The translations under genes and the position numbers were made by a program. A stretch of DNA of 54,964 nt from positions 1 to 54,964 of the forward strand of contig DATDEH010000090.1 of NCBI GenBank assembly GCA_036523395.1. The letters run 5' to 3'. The notes under the pieces were generated by a model, which was not told the DNA's origin, ran no database searches, and was given only the letters and a program-made list of their open reading frames with translations. Below are positions 1 to 8,928 of the stretch, in pieces; position 1 is the stretch's first letter, and every line of letters begins with the position of its first letter. The DNA is from Candidatus Limnocylindria bacterium. Lineage in GTDB: Bacteria > Chloroflexota > Limnocylindria > P2-11E.

Positions 1-236
1 TCGACGCCGACGGGAACGACGCCGAGGCACATGAGCACCGCGGGGAACGGCCCGCGGCCAGGCGGCCGGTAGAGCTCCGCCTGGGCCATCCCGTCCCGCG
101 TGTTGTAACTGACGTTCTCGATCACGGGTGCTCGAGTCAACGCGTCGAGGGGCGTCGAAGGAAGCATCGGAAGCAGCCTCAACACGAATCCGAGCGCGCG
201 GCCGTGTGCGCGCGCGGCAAGGCGTAGTTCAGCCAA
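1..236 (-). CDS. Alpha/beta hydrolase (dienelactone-hydrolase-like), N-terminal part, cut by window edge
   Basis: Only the first ~78 codons lie in the window. The reading frame gives LAELRLAARAHGRALG at the start and later SYNTRDGMAQAELYRPPG and PFPAVLMCLGVVPVG, the usual opening of an alpha/beta hydrolase: a beta-hairpin, then a hydrophobic strand before the oxyanion loop. The chosen start is TTG at 236, 7 nt after GGGAG. Its TTGGCTGA overlaps the stop of the upstream membrane protein by 8 nt, implying translational coupling. Catalytic residues lie outside the window, so the substrate cannot be judged. An in-frame ATG at residue ~24 is an alternative start. Confidence 0.55.
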   Translation of the reverse strand, partial: MAELRLAARAHGRALGFVLRLLPMLPSTPLDALTRAPVIENVSYNTRDGMAQAELYRPPGRGPFPAVLMCLGVVPVGV

Positions 237-834
237 GAAAGAACTCCCACAAGGACGCGACGAGGAACAGCGGAGTGATGACGAGGTACGCGACCGCGAC
301 ATCGCGCGGGCGATCCTTCGGCAGGCCCAGCCACGTGTCACCTTGTGCCTTTCGGACAGCCCGCCATGCGCCGACGCCGAGATACACGCCCATACCGCCC
401 ACGATGGAATACGGGATGAGCTGGAGCAGCAACGTAACGAGGTAGTACGCCGCGCTGCCGGGATCATCGAGACGGCTCTGATGGCGCGCGTCCACCGAAA
501 CGATGCCTCCGACCCACCCGCGGTAAGCGACGATCGGGTACGAGCCAACTACCGTGATCCCGGTCACCGTGCCGGTGCCGCCGCCGAGAACGAGATTCGA
601 CGCGAAGTCCAGCAGAGCCGCCCGCAGGTGGTCGCCGCCGCGGTGCGCCACGAGGATCTCGCTTGTCTGCGCGGCACCGACGATCGCGTCGCGGCGCTCG
701 AGCGCAAAGCTGTTCCCCGTGCTCACCATCACGATGCCCGCAACGAGCGACAACAGGTATGTCGCGGCGACCGTGAGGATGGCCACCCGGCCACGACGGA
801 TCGCGGCGAGGGAGGCGCTGAGCAGTGAGCGCAT
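229..834 (-). CDS. Multi-pass membrane protein, SpoIIM (DUF95)-like
   Basis: The 201-residue protein has a basic N-terminus, then membrane segments at about residues 18-40, 85-105 and 125-155 and a last one ending in WEFFLG. The order of segments and the LLLQLIPYSIVGGMGVYLG stretch resemble the stage II sporulation protein M / DUF95 membrane family, in which this position usually carries a PHG motif. Here PYS replaces it, so the assignment is tentative. In many non-spore-formers such proteins are of unknown function and sit beside transporter or protease genes. The gene follows the 144-residue membrane protein by 15 nt and overlaps the hydrolase start, so the three probably form one transcript. 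Confidence 0.5.
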   Translation of the reverse strand: MRSLLSASLAAIRRGRVAILTVAATYLLSLVAGIVMVSTGNSFALERRDAIVGAAQTSEILVAHRGGDHLRAALLDFASNLVLGGGTGTVTGITVVGSYPIVAYRGWVGGIVSVDARHQSRLDDPGSAAYYLVTLLLQLIPYSIVGGMGVYLGVGAWRAVRKAQGDTWLGLPKDRPRDVAVAYLVITPLFLVASLWEFFLG

Positions 835-849
835 CCCTCCGCTCGCGAC

Positions 850-1284
850 TTAAGAGCGCACCACGGCCTCCGCGGGCCAGCGCAGCAACAGCAGGCTGAC
901 GAGCACCGTAGCGTTCACCACGAGAGCGGCCAGTGTGTTGAAGGGCGGCCACGTCCCGAAGAACAGCGTGATGCCGACCAGCGAGACGACCGCTGCGGCG
1001 ATCGCGAGCGGCCGCCAGGCCTCTCCGGGCAGAACGATGCCCCAGAACGACAGCGCCGCGGCGACAAAGCCGACCATCGAAATGACCCAGAACCCGCTCG
1101 CGACGGCCGTGCTGGTGGCGATCGGCAGCGCTGGCATCAGCCACGACCGAGCCGCCTGCCATCCTCCCGTCGGATCGCTGGGCCGCAGCGCGATCCACGC
1201 GAGCGCGCCGAGCGCGCCGCCGTGGCCAAGCCCATGGATCATGAGCGCGCCAAAGATCAAGCCTCGCGCGGTGTCAGCAGACAT
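850..1284 (-). CDS. Small four-helix membrane protein of unknown function
   Basis: The protein has 144 residues with four hydrophobic segments (about 8-30, 50-75, 90-110 and 118-136). A His-Gly pair (MIHGLGHGG) lies inside the first helix and could be a metal or haem contact. I do not recognise the family. It is the first gene of a probable three-gene minus-strand unit with the SpoIIM-like protein and the hydrolase. A role beside membrane or lipid chemistry is a guess from this company only. Confidence 0.5.
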   Translation of the reverse strand: MSADTARGLIFGALMIHGLGHGGALGALAWIALRPSDPTGGWQAARSWLMPALPIATSTAVASGFWVISMVGFVAAALSFWGIVLPGEAWRPLAIAAAVVSLVGITLFFGTWPPFNTLAALVVNATVLVSLLLLRWPAEAVVRS

Positions 1285-1496
1285 CTAGCCCACCTCGTTC
1301 CAACACTTTGTTCCATCAGGAGCGTGGGCTCTCACCGCGTGCCCTCGATAGGGTCGGCCAGATCGTCCTTCTGTCAGGTATGGCCTTACGCGCGCGTGGC
1401 GCCCAGCCCCTGCCGAAGAAGGTCCGATCAACCCTAGTGCGGATCGCCGTCGCAGTGGACTCTTCTGGAGCGAACGACATGCAGGAGGCATGAGTG

Positions 1497-2288
1497 ATGA
1501 CCACGGTCGTCGCGGCTGCCGCGGTCCGCGCCAAAGACATACCCACCGCGCCGACGCGCGACCAGAGTGACGAGTCCGCGTGGAGGACCCTCTATCGGGT
1601 CGGCGGACTCGCTGCGCTCGGTGTCGTCGCCCTCGTGCCGATACAAATGATGGTCTTCGTCGTGTGGCCTCCGCCGACGACCGTTCTGGGATGGTTCAGC
1701 CGGTTCCAGGACAACGGCCTCATCGGCCTCCTCGACATGGATCTCCTGATGCTCGCGGACTACATCTTGTTCGCGCTGTTGTTCCTCGCGCTATTCGTGA
1801 CGCTCCGGCGCACAAGTGCATCGATCGCGGCCATCTCCGTGGCGCTCGAGCTCGTCGCGATCGCGACCTATTTCGCTTCGACCACCGCGTTCGAGATGCT
1901 CTCGGCGAGCGGCCAGTACGCTGCTGCGAGCACTGACACCGAGAGAACGATCGCGCTCGCGGTAGGACAGGTGCTGCTTCTGACCTGGCAGGGCACCGCG
2001 TTCAGCGCGAGCTACGTTATCGCCGGCATGGCGCAGCTTCTCATCGCGATCGCCATGCTCCGGGGTGGCCCATTCGGGAGGATCACCGCGTACGCGGGAA
2101 TCCTCGCGGGCGTACTGACGCTGGTGCCACCGACCATCGGCACGCCGGGACTCATCCTGTCACTCGTATCGCTGTTGCCGATGTGGGCCTTCCTGATCCT
2201 GGCCGGGCGCAGGCTCCTGCTGCTGTCGTCAGATGGCAAGGAGCGTGGCGCGGCCACAGAAGAATTGAAGTTAGGAGGTGATTCTTGA
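1497..2288 (+). CDS. DUF4386-like integral membrane protein
   Basis: About 263 residues with a ~35-residue cytoplasmic N-terminus followed by six to seven hydrophobic helices (for example ILFALLFLALFVTL and LLIAIAMLRGGPFG). The arrangement and the conserved-looking TFEML/GQYAAA loop resemble DUF4386 proteins, whose function is unknown. The ATG at 1497 is preferred over the GTG at 1494 because GGAGG lies 8 nt upstream. The stop overlaps the start of the SHOCT protein, so the two are co-translated. The 212 nt upstream (1285-1496) is shared with a divergent gene and holds no other gene I can see. Confidence 0.55.
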   Translation: MTTVVAAAAVRAKDIPTAPTRDQSDESAWRTLYRVGGLAALGVVALVPIQMMVFVVWPPPTTVLGWFSRFQDNGLIGLLDMDLLMLADYILFALLFLALFVTLRRTSASIAAISVALELVAIATYFASTTAFEMLSASGQYAAASTDTERTIALAVGQVLLLTWQGTAFSASYVIAGMAQLLIAIAMLRGGPFGRITAYAGILAGVLTLVPPTIGTPGLILSLVSLLPMWAFLILAGRRLLLLSSDGKERGAATEELKLGGDS

Positions 2289-2512
2289 TGATGTTCCCCG
2301 GTACCGTCGACTACGGATACATGGCCTGGATGATGTTCGGCTCAGTCGTCCTGTGGGTCGCCCTGATCGCTTTTGTGGCGTTCGTCTTCGTCAAGCTCAT
2401 GGCGGGTCGTGAAGGCGACGACGCCGTCGAGATGCTGAAGCAGCGACTCGCACGCGGCGAGATCAACGCAGAGGAATTCCAGTCGCGTCGCGCCCTTCTT
2501 ATCGGTCGCTAG
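2288..2512 (+). CDS. SHOCT-domain small membrane protein
   Basis: A 74-residue protein with one transmembrane helix (about residues 12-36) and a C-terminal SHOCT motif: LKQRLARGEINAEEF followed by RRALL. SHOCT domains are short C-terminal oligomerisation modules found on many small membrane proteins. The ATG at 2288 overlaps the TGA of the preceding gene and follows a near-perfect anti-SD match (AGGAGGTGA, 2273-2281). Its partner is probably the DUF4386-like protein; the molecular role is unknown. Confidence 0.75.
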   Translation: MMFPGTVDYGYMAWMMFGSVVLWVALIAFVAFVFVKLMAGREGDDAVEMLKQRLARGEINAEEFQSRRALLIGR

Positions 2513-2566
2513 TCACGCCGCCGGGCCGCATCACGCTGCCTGCACCTGGCCTTAGACCGGCGACGC

Positions 2567-3676
2567 TCAGCGCGCCGCCGTAAGGGCGCGCAGCTCCCGC
2601 GCGATGACCGCATCCTCGCGAGCGAAGACGACAAGCACGGCGACCGGTCCGACGACGAGCGCACGATCCGCCCGCACCGACAGCTCATCGACCGGCGGCA
2701 CGCCGATCGCCGCGAGGCGGCGCACGATGCCGGCGCGCACGCTGGCCGCGTTCTCGCCGATGCCGCCGGTGAACACGACCGCGTCGAGGCGGGGGAGCGC
2801 GGTCGCGGCGGCGGCGATGGCTCCAGCGGCCGACCGCTCGAACACCGCGATCGCGAGAGCCGCACGTTCGTCGGTCGGCGCGAGTGTGAGGAGCTCGCGC
2901 ATGTCTGCCGTCCGGCCGGAGAGCGCGAGCAGACCGGAGCGATGCTCTAGCGCGTCCTCGAGCGCTTGGGGATCGAGCCCGTGGTCCCGCTGCGCGGCGA
3001 GCAGCACGCCCGGGTCGACCGATCCCGCGCGCGTCCCCATCACGAGTCCCTCGAGCGGCGTCATGCCCATCGAGGTGCTCACCGCGCGCCCGCGCCACAC
3101 CGCGCTCACGGAGCAGCCCGCACCGAGGTGCGCGACGACGACGCCGACGTCCTCGCGTCCGAGCAGCACGCCCGCACGCTCGACGGACCATGTGACGGAA
3201 AGGCCGTGGAATCCATAACGGCGGTATCCCCAGTCCGCGTACCACTCATAGGGGAGGGCATATACGTATGCCTCGGCGGGTAAGGTCGCGTGGAAAGCTG
3301 AGTCGAACGCAGCGCCGTGCGGCACGCCTGGCAGCGCGGCGCGGGCCGCGGCGATGACCTCGGCGGCGACGGGGTTGTGGAGTGGCGCGAGCCACGCAAG
3401 CTCCCGGATGCGCTGGAGCACGGCGTCGTCGACCAACGTCGTTCGGGTGAAAAGCGATCCACCGTGCACCACGCGATGCCCGACGGCGCCGATCGCGGAC
3501 AGGTCGATCCCTGCGGCCACGATCGACTGCGATGCGCGACGGAGCGCGTCTGGGGCATCGCCAACGTTTCGCATCGGGACGGTGGTGCTCGCCTCCGCGT
3601 CGTCTGAGCCGGCAGCGAGCACACTTGCCTTGAGCGTCGACGATCCGGCATTCAGCACGAGCACGCGTTCGCGCAC
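2567..3676 (-). CDS. ackA: Acetate kinase
   Basis: Catalyses acetyl phosphate + ADP to acetate + ATP. Family signatures are present in order: [14 protein letters not shown] at the N-terminus, GHRVVHGG, the [10 protein letters not shown] segment, [31 protein letters not shown] and the adenine-site [10 protein letters not shown]. At 369 residues it is slightly shorter than the usual ~400. The start is GTG at 3676. It is divergent from phosphoketolase across ~56 bp; the two enzymes form the classical bifid-shunt end, in which acetyl phosphate from phosphoketolase is converted to acetate with ATP gain. Confidence 0.95.
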   Translation of the reverse strand: MRERVLVLNAGSSTLKASVLAAGSDDAEASTTVPMRNVGDAPDALRRASQSIVAAGIDLSAIGAVGHRVVHGGSLFTRTTLVDDAVLQRIRELAWLAPLHNPVAAEVIAAARAALPGVPHGAAFDSAFHATLPAEAYVYALPYEWYADWGYRRYGFHGLSVTWSVERAGVLLGREDVGVVVAHLGAGCSVSAVWRGRAVSTSMGMTPLEGLVMGTRAGSVDPGVLLAAQRDHGLDPQALEDALEHRSGLLALSGRTADMRELLTLAPTDERAALAIAVFERSAAGAIAAAATALPRLDAVVFTGGIGENAASVRAGIVRRLAAIGVPPVDELSVRADRALVVGPVAVLVVFAREDAVIARELRALTAAR

Positions 3677-3732
3677 CCGGCGAGCCTAGGCCGCGACGCC
3701 CTGAGATGCAGCGCATGACCAGGAGGCAAGAG

Positions 3733-6120
3733 GTGGCAACGAGGACAAAGTCGGTCGCGGCGGGCCCGCTCTCCGCGGACGAACTCCGTCGCATCGACGC
3801 GTACTGGCGCGCCGCGAATTACCTCGCTGTCGGGCAGATCTATCTTCTCGACAATCCGCTCCTGCGCGAGCCACTCCGGCCGGAGCACGTCAAGCCGCGC
3901 CTTCTCGGCCACTGGGGCACGACCCCGGGTCTGAACTTCATCTACGCGCATATGAATCGCGCGATCCGGACGTGGGACATCGAGGCGATCTTCATCACGG
4001 GCCCTGGACATGGCGGACCGGCTGTTCTGGCGAATGTGTACCTCGAGGGCACCTACAGCGAGACCTATCCCGATGTTTCGCGCGATACCGCGGGCCTGAC
4101 GAAGCTGTTCCGGCAGTTCTCGTTCCCCGGTGGTGTGCCGAGCCACGTGTCGGCTGAGATCCCCGGGTCGATCCACGAGGGTGGCGAGCTTGGATACTCG
4201 CTCGCGCACGCATACGGCGCCGCGCTGGACGATCCGTCGCTGCTCGTGTGCTGCGTGATCGGCGATGGCGAGGCGGAGACAGGGGCCCTCGCGGCATCGT
4301 GGCACTCGAACAAGTTCCTCGATCCGGTCCACGACGGCGCCGTGCTGTCGATCCTCCACCTGAACGGCTACAAGATCGCCAACCCGACCGTCCTCGCGCG
4401 CATGCCCGAGCGCGAGCTGCGCGCGCTTCTCGAGGGATACGGGCACGTCCCGATCTTCGTTGAGGGCGATGACCCGAAGGCGATGCATCAGCAGATGGCC
4501 GCGGCGCTCGATCGCGCCGTGAAGGACATCCGTCGGATCAAGGACGACGCCCGCGCGGCCAGACACGCGCGCCGGCAGCCATCGCCGATGATCGTGCTCC
4601 GCACGCCGAAGGGCTGGACCGGGCCGAAGACGGTCGACGGCAAGCCGGTCGAGGGCACGTGGCGTTCGCACCAGGTGCCGGTCGACGCGGCTCGGACGAA
4701 TGGTGAACACCGGGCCATCCTCGAGCGATGGATGCGCTCGTACCGTCCCGAACAACTCTTTGACGAGAACGGCCGACTCGCGGCCGAGCTCGCAGCGCTG
4801 CCGCCGTCGGGCGAGCGACGGATGAGCGCGAACCCGCGCGCGAACGGCGGTGTGCGACTGCGGGATCTGGATCTGCCGGATTTCCGGAACTACGCGGTCG
4901 CCGTGCCCGCGCCAGGGGCGACGTCCGCGGAGCCCACGCGTGTCCTCGGAACGTTCCTGCGCGACGTGATCGTGCGCAACCAGGATCGCTTTCGGCTCCT
5001 CGGTCCCGACGAGACCACATCGAATCGCCTCGGTGCGGTCTTCGAGGTGACCGAGCGCGTCTTCAGGGATGAGATCCTTCCGACGGACGAGCACATCGCA
5101 CCGCATGGGCGCGTCATGGAGGTGCTGTCGGAGCAGATGATCGAAGGCTGGCTCGAGGGCTATCTCCTCACCGGCCGCCACGGTCTCTTCAACTGCTACG
5201 AGGCTTTCATCCACATCGTCGACTCGATGTTCAACCAGCACGCGAAGTGGCTGAAGGTCACGCGCGCGCTGCCGTGGCGCCGGCCGATCGCTTCGCTGAA
5301 CTACCTTCTCTCGTCGCACGTGTGGCGACAGGACCACAACGGCTTCTCGCACCAGGACCCTGGCTTCATCGACCACGTGGTCAACAAGAAGGCCGAGGTC
5401 ATCCGCGTGTACCTGCCGCCCGACGCCAACACCCTCCTATCAGTGACCGATCACTGCCTGCGGAGCCGCAATTACGTCAATGTGATCGTGGCGGGGAAGC
5501 AGCTGGAGCAGAACTGGCTGTCGATGGACGACGCGGTGGAGCACTGCGCGCGAGGCATCGGCATCTGGGACTGGGCGAGCAGCGAAGACGGCGGCGAGCC
5601 GGACGTGGTGCTCGCGTGCTGCGGCGACGTGCCGACGCTCGAGACGCTCGCGGCCGCCGATCTGCTCCGGCAACACCTCCCCGACCTGCGCGTGCGCGTC
5701 GTGAACGTCGTCGACCTCATGCGCCTGCAGCAGGACACCGAGCATCCACACGGTCTACCCGACGTCGAGTTCGACGCGATGTTCACGACGGACAAGCCGG
5801 TGATCTTCGCGTATCACGGGTACCCATGGCTCATCCATCGTCTCGCGTACCGTCGGAGGAACCATCCGAACCTGCACGTGCGCGGGTATAAGGAGGAAGG
5901 CACGACGACGACGCCATTCGACATGGTCATGCTCAACGATCTTGACCGCTTCCACCTTGTCATGGACGTCATCGATCGCGTGTCGGGTCTCCGCGAGCGC
6001 TTCGAGGCCGTGCGTCAGCTGATGCAGGAGAGGCGGGTCGCATGCCGCGCGTACACGCGCGAGCACGGCGAGGATGCGCCGGAGATCACACAGTGGGCGT
6101 GGCCGACGAAGAGCAAGTGA
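3733..6120 (+). CDS. xfp: Xylulose-5-phosphate/fructose-6-phosphate phosphoketolase
   Basis: A ThDP-dependent enzyme that cleaves xylulose-5-P (and often fructose-6-P) with phosphate to acetyl phosphate plus an aldose phosphate. Motifs seen: [34 protein letters not shown] (ThDP/Mg site), [32 protein letters not shown] and [11 protein letters not shown] at 3733 is preferred because AGGAGG (3721-3726) ends 6 nt before it; an in-frame ATG at 3706 lacks such a site. That gives 795 residues, the normal family length. It ends just before a strong hairpin that separates it from the convergent cupredoxin gene. Confidence 0.95.
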   Translation: MATRTKSVAAGPLSADELRRIDAYWRAANYLAVGQIYLLDNPLLREPLRPEHVKPRLLGHWGTTPGLNFIYAHMNRAIRTWDIEAIFITGPGHGGPAVLANVYLEGTYSETYPDVSRDTAGLTKLFRQFSFPGGVPSHVSAEIPGSIHEGGELGYSLAHAYGAALDDPSLLVCCVIGDGEAETGALAASWHSNKFLDPVHDGAVLSILHLNGYKIANPTVLARMPERELRALLEGYGHVPIFVEGDDPKAMHQQMAAALDRAVKDIRRIKDDARAARHARRQPSPMIVLRTPKGWTGPKTVDGKPVEGTWRSHQVPVDAARTNGEHRAILERWMRSYRPEQLFDENGRLAAELAALPPSGERRMSANPRANGGVRLRDLDLPDFRNYAVAVPAPGATSAEPTRVLGTFLRDVIVRNQDRFRLLGPDETTSNRLGAVFEVTERVFRDEILPTDEHIAPHGRVMEVLSEQMIEGWLEGYLLTGRHGLFNCYEAFIHIVDSMFNQHAKWLKVTRALPWRRPIASLNYLLSSHVWRQDHNGFSHQDPGFIDHVVNKKAEVIRVYLPPDANTLLSVTDHCLRSRNYVNVIVAGKQLEQNWLSMDDAVEHCARGIGIWDWASSEDGGEPDVVLACCGDVPTLETLAAADLLRQHLPDLRVRVVNVVDLMRLQQDTEHPHGLPDVEFDAMFTTDKPVIFAYHGYPWLIHRLAYRRRNHPNLHVRGYKEEGTTTTPFDMVMLNDLDRFHLVMDVIDRVSGLRERFEAVRQLMQERRVACRAYTREHGEDAPEITQWAWPTKSK

Positions 6121-6145
6121 GCTGGTGATCGACCCGTGACGCATG

Positions 6146-6180
6146 ACCGCGCGCGAGTCCTTCCGGGCTCGCGCGCGGGT
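6146..6180. terminator. GC-rich hairpin between convergent genes
   Basis: GCGCGCGAG(T)CC and its complement GGGCTCGCGCGC surround a TTCC loop between the phosphoketolase stop (6120) and the cupredoxin stop (6199). There is no long T-run. Position and stem strength suggest a bidirectional terminator. Confidence 0.55.
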
Positions 6181-6198
6181 GGTCTGAGAGAACCCGAT

Positions 6199-7167
6199 TT
6201 AGTAGCGGAGCCCGCCGCCCGCGCTGACCGCGCGTGGGAGGATCCCTGCTTCGATCGCGTCGCGGTCGGCATCCGTCACCAGGATGCCGGGAGCGGTGAG
6301 GAGGGCCTTGACGTTGACCAATGCATCCCTGGCCTCGAGGTCCCCGACGCCGTGGGCGGCCAGCGCGGCGTCGATCGCGGCGGCGACCGCCCTCGGCAGC
6401 GTCGGCAAGACCGTGAATGAGACGTGCATGCCCGCGGCGTAGTGGCCCGGCTGGTTGCAGATGAGGACGTACTTCCCGGGATCGAGCGTGGCCGTGAACG
6501 TCTTTGTCGTGCCCGGTTCGATATCCTCGGCCTCCCCGACGTTCTCGGTCTCCTGGGCCTTGCTCGGATCGTCGGCACGCGCCGGGATCGCGCCCTCGGC
6601 GAGATCCGTCTTGAGCACGGCGAGCTCGTGCAGCGCCGTGCCGGCATTCGTCACGGTGAACGTGACCGGTCCAGCGATGGCGAACTTCTGAGTAAGCCCG
6701 ATCGACATCTCCTTCTCGGTCACGCCGACCGATCCGCTGACGGTCAGGGCGGCGTGCATGCCCGCGCCGTGGTGGCCAGGCTTGTTGCAGACGAGAAGGT
6801 ATTTGCCGGGACCGAGGGTCAACGACAGACTAAGCTTCGCTCCGGGCGGCACGGGATCGATCTCTCCGGCGTTCCCGACCTCGGCGGCCTTGCCGGCCTC
6901 TTCCTCGTTATCCGGGAGTGCGCCTTCGGCGATGTCCGTCTTCAGGACGACGAGCTCGTGCTCGGCCGCGCCGGTGTTCGTGATGTCGAAGATCACCGGG
7001 CCCGCCGGGATGGTCGCCACGCTGAGAGTGATCGACATCTCTTTGAGCGTGACGCTCACGTGGGTTGCGGTGGCCGCGCTGGTCTCTGCGGCCGCCGGTG
7101 ACGCGGTCCACGCAGCCCCAGCAAGCGCGAGGGTCGCCGCGGTCGCGAAGGTCAAGAAGCGTTTCAT
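6199..7167 (-). CDS. Secreted protein with two tandem cupredoxin domains
   Basis: A 322-residue protein with a Sec signal peptide (KRFLTFATAATLALAGAAW, cleavage near PAAA-ET). Cupredoxin domain 1 spans about residues 35-142 and domain 2 about 150-255. Each has the type-1 copper set: a His in EHELVVLKTD or LHELAVLKTD, then a Cys-His-Met cluster (VCNKPGHHGAGM, ICNQPGHYAAGM). The last ~65 residues form an alanine-rich helical tail. A likely role is extracytoplasmic electron transfer or copper handling. GAGGAGGAG precedes the ATG. It lies 13 nt downstream of the cupredoxin lipoprotein and probably shares its transcript. Confidence 0.8.
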   Translation of the reverse strand: MKRFLTFATAATLALAGAAWTASPAAAETSAATATHVSVTLKEMSITLSVATIPAGPVIFDITNTGAAEHELVVLKTDIAEGALPDNEEEAGKAAEVGNAGEIDPVPPGAKLSLSLTLGPGKYLLVCNKPGHHGAGMHAALTVSGSVGVTEKEMSIGLTQKFAIAGPVTFTVTNAGTALHELAVLKTDLAEGAIPARADDPSKAQETENVGEAEDIEPGTTKTFTATLDPGKYVLICNQPGHYAAGMHVSFTVLPTLPRAVAAAIDAALAAHGVGDLEARDALVNVKALLTAPGILVTDADRDAIEAGILPRAVSAGGGLRY

Positions 7168-7180
7168 CGCAGGCTCCTCC

Positions 7181-7870
7181 TCAATTGATCGTGAATCCGA
7201 CGTGCATGCCGATGAGGTAGTGCGCTACCTGGTTGCAGAGCAGGACGTATTTGCCGGCCCCCAGAGTCAACGTGAGCGTCGCGGTCCCGCCCGGATTGAT
7301 GACCTGGGTCTGCGTGACAAATCCCGGCTGTGCGACCATTCCCGGCTTCGACGGGTCCGCCGGTATCTGGTTCTGTGGGACGTCGGTCTTGAGCACCACG
7401 AGCTGGTGGATCACCGTTCCAACGTTCTTGACCGCGAACGTCACGGTGCCCGCCTGCGCGGATGAGCGATCGAGCTTGATGGCGATGTCGCTGAGCGCCA
7501 CGGCGACCGGTCCGGACTGTGGCTGCGACGTCGGAGCGAGCGTGACGACCGGCGGCGCCGTGGGCGCCGAGGTGGCCGACGCCGGGGTGGCCGACACGAC
7601 AGCGACCTCGGTCGCCGTCGGTGACGCCGCGTGGTCGTGGGTCGGAGTGGCGATCGAGGTGGGGGCGGAGCTGGCGGTGGCAAGCGGGCTGGCCTCTGCC
7701 GGTGGTGCTGGTGCGGTGGCGTTGGTCACCACCGCGGCTGTGGGTGCGTTGTTGGCTGACGAGGTCGTTGTCTTTGCGGCTGCGCCGCCGGAGCAGGCCG
7801 CGACGAGCAGCCCGAAAAGGGCTGCCACGATGCCTGCGTTCATCGGTGTGCGGGTCTTCTTGATCATCAT
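7181..7870 (-). CDS. Cupredoxin lipoprotein
   Basis: The 229-residue protein has a lipoprotein signal (LFGLLVAAC with the lipobox Cys near residue 26). A long Ala/Thr/Ser/Pro-rich linker follows (about 30-125), then one cupredoxin domain with HQLVVLKTDV and VLLCNQVAHYLIGM carrying the His, Cys, His and Met copper ligands. The domain is a clear relative of the two in the neighbouring gene. It is probably anchored to the outer face of the membrane and presents a blue copper centre. It is the first gene of the unit, and the ~280 nt upstream holds two copies of a TGAC-type operator, so expression is probably controlled by a response regulator. Confidence 0.8.
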   Translation of the reverse strand: MMIKKTRTPMNAGIVAALFGLLVAACSGGAAAKTTTSSANNAPTAAVVTNATAPAPPAEASPLATASSAPTSIATPTHDHAASPTATEVAVVSATPASATSAPTAPPVVTLAPTSQPQSGPVAVALSDIAIKLDRSSAQAGTVTFAVKNVGTVIHQLVVLKTDVPQNQIPADPSKPGMVAQPGFVTQTQVINPGGTATLTLTLGAGKYVLLCNQVAHYLIGMHVGFTIN

Positions 7871-7940
7871 TTCTCTCAGACCTCCGCTTGAGACGCTACC
7901 GACGCCGTCTGACGAACCCCTGTTCCCGCCCGCACGAAAT

Positions 7941-7962
7941 CTGACGATCGTCTGACAGATCA
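7941..7962. promoter_or_regulatory. Direct-repeat operator, copy 1 (cupredoxin promoter)
   Basis: CTGAC at 7941 and again at 7952 make an 11-bp direct repeat, the half-site spacing typical of OmpR/PhoB-family regulators. The core TGAC-N4-GTC-N-GAC matches the copies at 8117, 12799 and 19644. It lies ~70 nt upstream of the cupredoxin lipoprotein start. Regulator assignment is inferred. Confidence 0.55.
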
Positions 7963-8008
7963 GCCGCCGCAGCTCGCCCTGGAAACGGTCTTATTCCGGC
8001 GGATACGG

Positions 8009-8038
8009 GCGAGGCGCCGACTCGCGTCGGCGCCTCGC
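8009..8038. terminator. Perfect 13-bp hairpin downstream of the response regulator
   Basis: GCGAGGCGCCGAC (8009-8021) pairs exactly with 8026-8038 around a TCGC loop. It lies ~115 nt beyond the response-regulator stop and ~140 nt before the cupredoxin start, between the two operator copies. It probably terminates the kinase/regulator transcript; no T-run follows on the minus strand. Confidence 0.55.
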
Positions 8039-8115
8039 GCACGCCCCGAGTACGAGCATCGGAAATCGCGGCGAACGGGAGGGACCGGCGGCCGGCTGAC
8101 CCGCGAGGACGGAAC

Positions 8116-8137
8116 CTGACAGTCGTCTGACGGAATC
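8116..8137. promoter_or_regulatory. Direct-repeat operator, copy 2 (cupredoxin promoter)
   Basis: CTGAC at 8116 and 8127 (11-bp period) with the same TGAC-N4-GTC-N-GAC core as the copy at 7941. It sits just beyond the response-regulator stop, 246 nt upstream of the cupredoxin lipoprotein start. Confidence 0.5.
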
Positions 8138-8154
8138 GGAGCGGGCTGGGGTGA

Positions 8155-8928
8155 TCAGGGCTTCGCGAACAAGTACCCCACACCACGCTTTGTCAGGATG
8201 TACCGCGGCGAGGCCGGGTCGTTCTCGATCTTGCGCCGAAGCCGGCGGATCGCTGTCTGCAGCAGCTCCGTCGCTCCGGAGTAACCGGGCCCCCAAACGT
8301 GTCGCAGCAGCTCATCCTGGACGATGACGCGACCTGCGTTCGCCACGAGCTGCTCGAGTAGGCGGTACTCCCCCGGGCTGAGCTCGACCTCTCGCCCGAG
8401 CAGCGTGACCCTGTGCTGATCGAGGTCGATGTGAAGATCCCCTGCGTCGAATGTCGGACTGAGACTCGCGCCGGGAGCGGCCTCCGTGCGGCGGAGGACG
8501 GCCTCGACGCGGGCGAGGAGCTCGTTCGCGCTGAACGGCTTGGTGATGTAGTCGTCGGCCCCGAGCTTCAGGCCACGGACCTTCTGTTCCTCCTCGGCGC
8601 GAGCGGTCAGCATGATGATGGGCACCGTCGACTGCTCGCGGATGCGCCGACACACTTCATACCCGTCCATGTCGGGCAGCTTCAGGTCCAGTACGACGAG
8701 GTCCAGCTCCTCGCGCTCCACCGCGTTCAGAGCGCTCAGGCCGTCGACGGCCTGAAGCACGCGGTAGCCGCGGCGCGAGAGGTTCATCTCCAGCAGCTCG
8801 CGGTACCTCCGCTCGTCATCGACGACCAGCACCGTCGTCGTTTTCAGTTCGATGCCCCGACCGTCTGGGCCATGGCGACCGGTACGGTGAAGCGGATCGC
8901 GGTCCCCGGCTGGCGACCCAGACGCCAT
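8155..8928 (-). CDS. OmpR/PhoB-family response regulator
   Basis: The receiver domain has VLVVDDE acidic residues, the phospho-acceptor Asp in VVLDLKLPDMDG, and Lys in DDYITKPFS. It is followed by a winged-helix DNA-binding domain ending ILTKRGVGYLF. All phosphotransfer residues are intact, so it should accept phosphate from the kinase just upstream. The start is uncertain: ATG 8928 overlaps the kinase by 85 nt. The receiver proper begins at TTTVLVVDDE, and a GTG at 8832 or a CTG at 8847 beside the kinase stop is possible. It is a candidate binder of the 11-bp direct repeats found downstream and before the benzoyl-CoA genes. Confidence 0.9.
   Translation of the reverse strand: MASGSPAGDRDPLHRTGRHGPDGRGIELKTTTVLVVDDERRYRELLEMNLSRRGYRVLQAVDGLSALNAVEREELDLVVLDLKLPDMDGYEVCRRIREQSTVPIIMLTARAEEEQKVRGLKLGADDYITKPFSANELLARVEAVLRRTEAAPGASLSPTFDAGDLHIDLDQHRVTLLGREVELSPGEYRLLEQLVANAGRVIVQDELLRHVWGPGYSGATELLQTAIRRLRRKIENDPASPRYILTKRGVGYLFAKP

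Noticed and set aside
3652-5376. Minus-strand frame (~574 codons) opposite phosphoketolase
   Set aside because: No recognisable domain; the opposite strand carries every phosphoketolase motif.
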